Shown piece by piece: positions 34,295-35,433 of a stretch of 35,433 nt of DNA. Numbering within the stretch: position 1 is the stretch's first letter; each line of letters opens with the position of its first letter. Position numbers and translations under genes: made by a program. Under the pieces are notes generated by a model. That model ran no database searches, was not told the origin of the DNA, and was given only the letters and a program-made list of their open reading frames with translations. The stretch is taken from assembly GCA_017619935.1 (NCBI GenBank), contig JAFZRJ010000002.1:1-35433 (forward strand), read 5' to 3'. This DNA is from Muribaculaceae bacterium. GTDB taxonomy: Bacteria > Bacteroidota > Bacteroidia > Bacteroidales > Muribaculaceae.

Positions 34295-35239
34295 TCATAA
34301 TCTTCGATAAAAGGCTGATTTTGGTGATTCAAACTGGAGTTTTTTTCTTGGCCTTCGGTTGATCTTGAACTGCACCTTCTGAATCTCACTGTCGGACACT
34401 TGGTTGAAGTCCAGTCCTTTAGGCAGGTATTGCCGTATGAGTCCGTTGGCGTTTTCAATGGCGCCTTTCTCCCAAGAGCTGTACGGGTGCGCAAAGAACA
34501 CCTGCGTGTCCAGCCACTTCTCCATGTACTTGAAATCCGCGAACTCGCTTCCGTTGTCTGTTGTGATGGTAAGCACGTTGTCCTTGTAGGGCAGCAGCTG
34601 CGAGACGACCGTGCGCGCCAACGCCTTGGCGTTCTTGCCCTTGTCCAGCCGCTTGACGATCAGGAAATTGGTGCTCCTCTCCGTAAGGGTCAACAGGACA
34701 CTTTTGCCCTCATGCCCTAAAACGCAGTCCATCTCCCAGTCTCCGAAGCGACTGCCGTCAGCCATTTCGGGCCTGAGGTCGATCATCTTCCTGTCCCTGA
34801 TGGCCGTGTAGCGCCGCGGCACCTGTCTGCGCACGTGCCTGAGGGCGTGTCGGCAGTGCTTCCAAAGCGTTCCGCCCAGGCTCCGGTCGAAACGGATGTA
34901 GGAGTATATGGTCTCCACGCTCACGCAACTCTCTCCGTTCCGCTCCAGATAGCCCTTGATCTGTTCCGGCGACCACTGCTCGTCCACGAGCAGGGTGAAA
35001 ATCCGTTTGCGCATGTCAAGCGTGAAAGTGCGGATGGCGCGCATGCGGTGCTTGCGTTCGTCGCACTTCTGTTGCGCCAGCTTGTGATGGTACCTGTGGA
35101 CACCCCTGTTGCGGGAAATCTCACGGTAAATGGTGCTTTGATGCACTTTTAATGTCTCTGCAATCATTTTTTTGCTCATCCCGTTTTGGAGTGACACTTC
35201 AATGAAGTACCTTTGCTCCGAGGTTAGTTGATTATACAT
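34295..35239 (-). CDS. IS30-family transposase
   Basis: DDE recombinase that moves its own element by cut-and-paste via a circle. The start at 35239 (MYNQLTSEQRYFIEVSLQNG) gives 314 residues; an ATG four codons upstream (35251) is the alternative. An N-terminal helix-turn-helix (MIAETLKVHQSTIYREISRN) is the IS30 signature. The catalytic residues lie in FGDWEMDCVLGHEGKS, TITTDNGSEFADF and KGAIENANGLIRQYLPKG. The ending INRRPRKKLQFESPKSAF is typical. The gene appears intact, so the element may be active. Confidence 0.94.
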   Translation of the reverse strand: MYNQLTSEQRYFIEVSLQNGMSKKMIAETLKVHQSTIYREISRNRGVHRYHHKLAQQKCDERKHRMRAIRTFTLDMRKRIFTLLVDEQWSPEQIKGYLERNGESCVSVETIYSYIRFDRSLGGTLWKHCRHALRHVRRQVPRRYTAIRDRKMIDLRPEMADGSRFGDWEMDCVLGHEGKSVLLTLTERSTNFLIVKRLDKGKNAKALARTVVSQLLPYKDNVLTITTDNGSEFADFKYMEKWLDTQVFFAHPYSSWEKGAIENANGLIRQYLPKGLDFNQVSDSEIQKVQFKINRRPRKKLQFESPKSAFYRRL

Positions 35240-35266
35240 AGGCAAACACAAATTAATTGATCTCGC

Positions 35267-35292
35267 GGGGAGGCTGCAACCTCCCCATTTTT
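35267..35292 (+). other. GC-rich hairpin upstream of the transposase gene
   Basis: GGGGAGG (35267-35273) pairs with CCTCCCC (35280-35286) and is followed by ATTTTT on the + strand. It may shield the transposase from outside transcription or act as a terminator for a + strand transcript. A second GC-rich block (GGGGCTCCGCCCC near 35334) follows. Confidence 0.5.
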
Positions 35293-35433
35293 GCCGTGAA
35301 TATACTCATTTTCGACCGAAATCCGCTCGTCGGGGCTCCGCCCCTTGCCGCTTGGCGCTCCCCGGTGCGTTTTTCATGTATTGCGCTAACGCTCCAACAG
35401 GAGAACCTTTCGCACTTCTTATTTGAACTTCCA

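Larger units (their letters stand above)
34280..35418 (-). mobile_element. IS30-family insertion sequence
   Basis: A 1139-base element delimited by an 11-base perfect terminal inverted repeat: GAAGTGCGAAA at 34280-34290 and its complement TTTCGCACTTC at 35408-35418. It carries one transposase gene on the - strand whose stop codon is 4 bases from the left repeat. The size fits the IS30 family (about 1.0-1.2 kb). Dinucleotide TT flanks each end and could be a target duplication, but this is weak. The right 150 bases are non-coding and GC-rich, with hairpins. Confidence 0.75.

Noticed and set aside
33765-34298. N-terminal extension of the SUI1-type protein on the - strand
   Set aside because: The frame stays open across the ferredoxin gene and its promoter, but the upstream part has no SUI1 similarity, overlaps a certain gene and lies upstream of a good promoter for the shorter protein.
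1-35433. CRISPR arrays, tRNA or rRNA genes, prophage
   Set aside because: No regularly spaced repeats, no tRNA-like cloverleaf sequence and no phage structural genes were noticed on either strand.

Overview
This window comes from the genome of a member of the Bacteroidota, most likely the order Bacteroidales. The sequence basis for that is the gene order fusA-rpsJ...rplQ with no tuf gene between fusA and rpsJ, the acpP-fabF-rnc cluster, the scarcity of Shine-Dalgarno sequences, several promoters of the Bacteroidota type (-33 TTTG / about 20 bases / -7 TAnnTTTG), and ribosomal proteins without zinc cysteines (S14, S4, L36). Genus cannot be fixed from sequence alone; the mid-range base composition would fit Muribaculaceae or Prevotellaceae (inference).

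Bases 1-16800 hold the 3' part of fusA followed by the joined S10, spc and alpha ribosomal protein clusters on the + strand: rpsJ, rplC, rplD, rplW, rplB, rpsS, rplV, rpsC, rplP, rpmC, rpsQ, rplN, rplX, rplE, rpsN, rpsH, rplF, rplR, rpsE, rpmD, rplO, secY, map, infA, rpmJ, rpsM, rpsK, rpsD, rpoA, rplQ. Spacing is tight, with TAATG overlaps at rplC/rplD and rplX/rplE. Two larger gaps, before rpsH and before rpsD, can fold and may be autoregulatory leaders. A promoter lies just before rpsM. The unit ends at a hairpin that works on both strands, facing the convergent rnz gene.

Bases 16849-20456 hold rnz (- strand, tRNA 3' processing) and, divergent from it, acpP-fabF-rnc (fatty acid synthesis plus RNase III). 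A large hairpin with a T-rich tail sits between acpP and fabF.

Bases 20511-24145 are the most unusual part: a PhzF-family protein, then a stand-alone reverse transcriptase (YCDD active site) with its own strong promoter, then two genes I do not recognise. A 22-base palindrome lies between the reverse transcriptase and these two genes. No intron, retron RNA or diversity-generating repeat was found beside the reverse transcriptase, so its role is open.

Bases 24178-26741 encode two exported proteins transcribed divergently: an endonuclease/exonuclease/phosphatase-fold hydrolase (- strand) and a Ser/Thr-rich low-complexity protein (+ strand).

Bases 26854-33764 form a - strand transcription unit: a SUI1/YciH-type translation factor, a very large AddA-like helicase-nuclease and an exported M16 metalloprotease. 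Divergent from it is a 56-residue 2[4Fe-4S] ferredoxin with a palindrome inside its promoter. The window ends with a nearly complete IS30-family insertion sequence (about 34280-35418).
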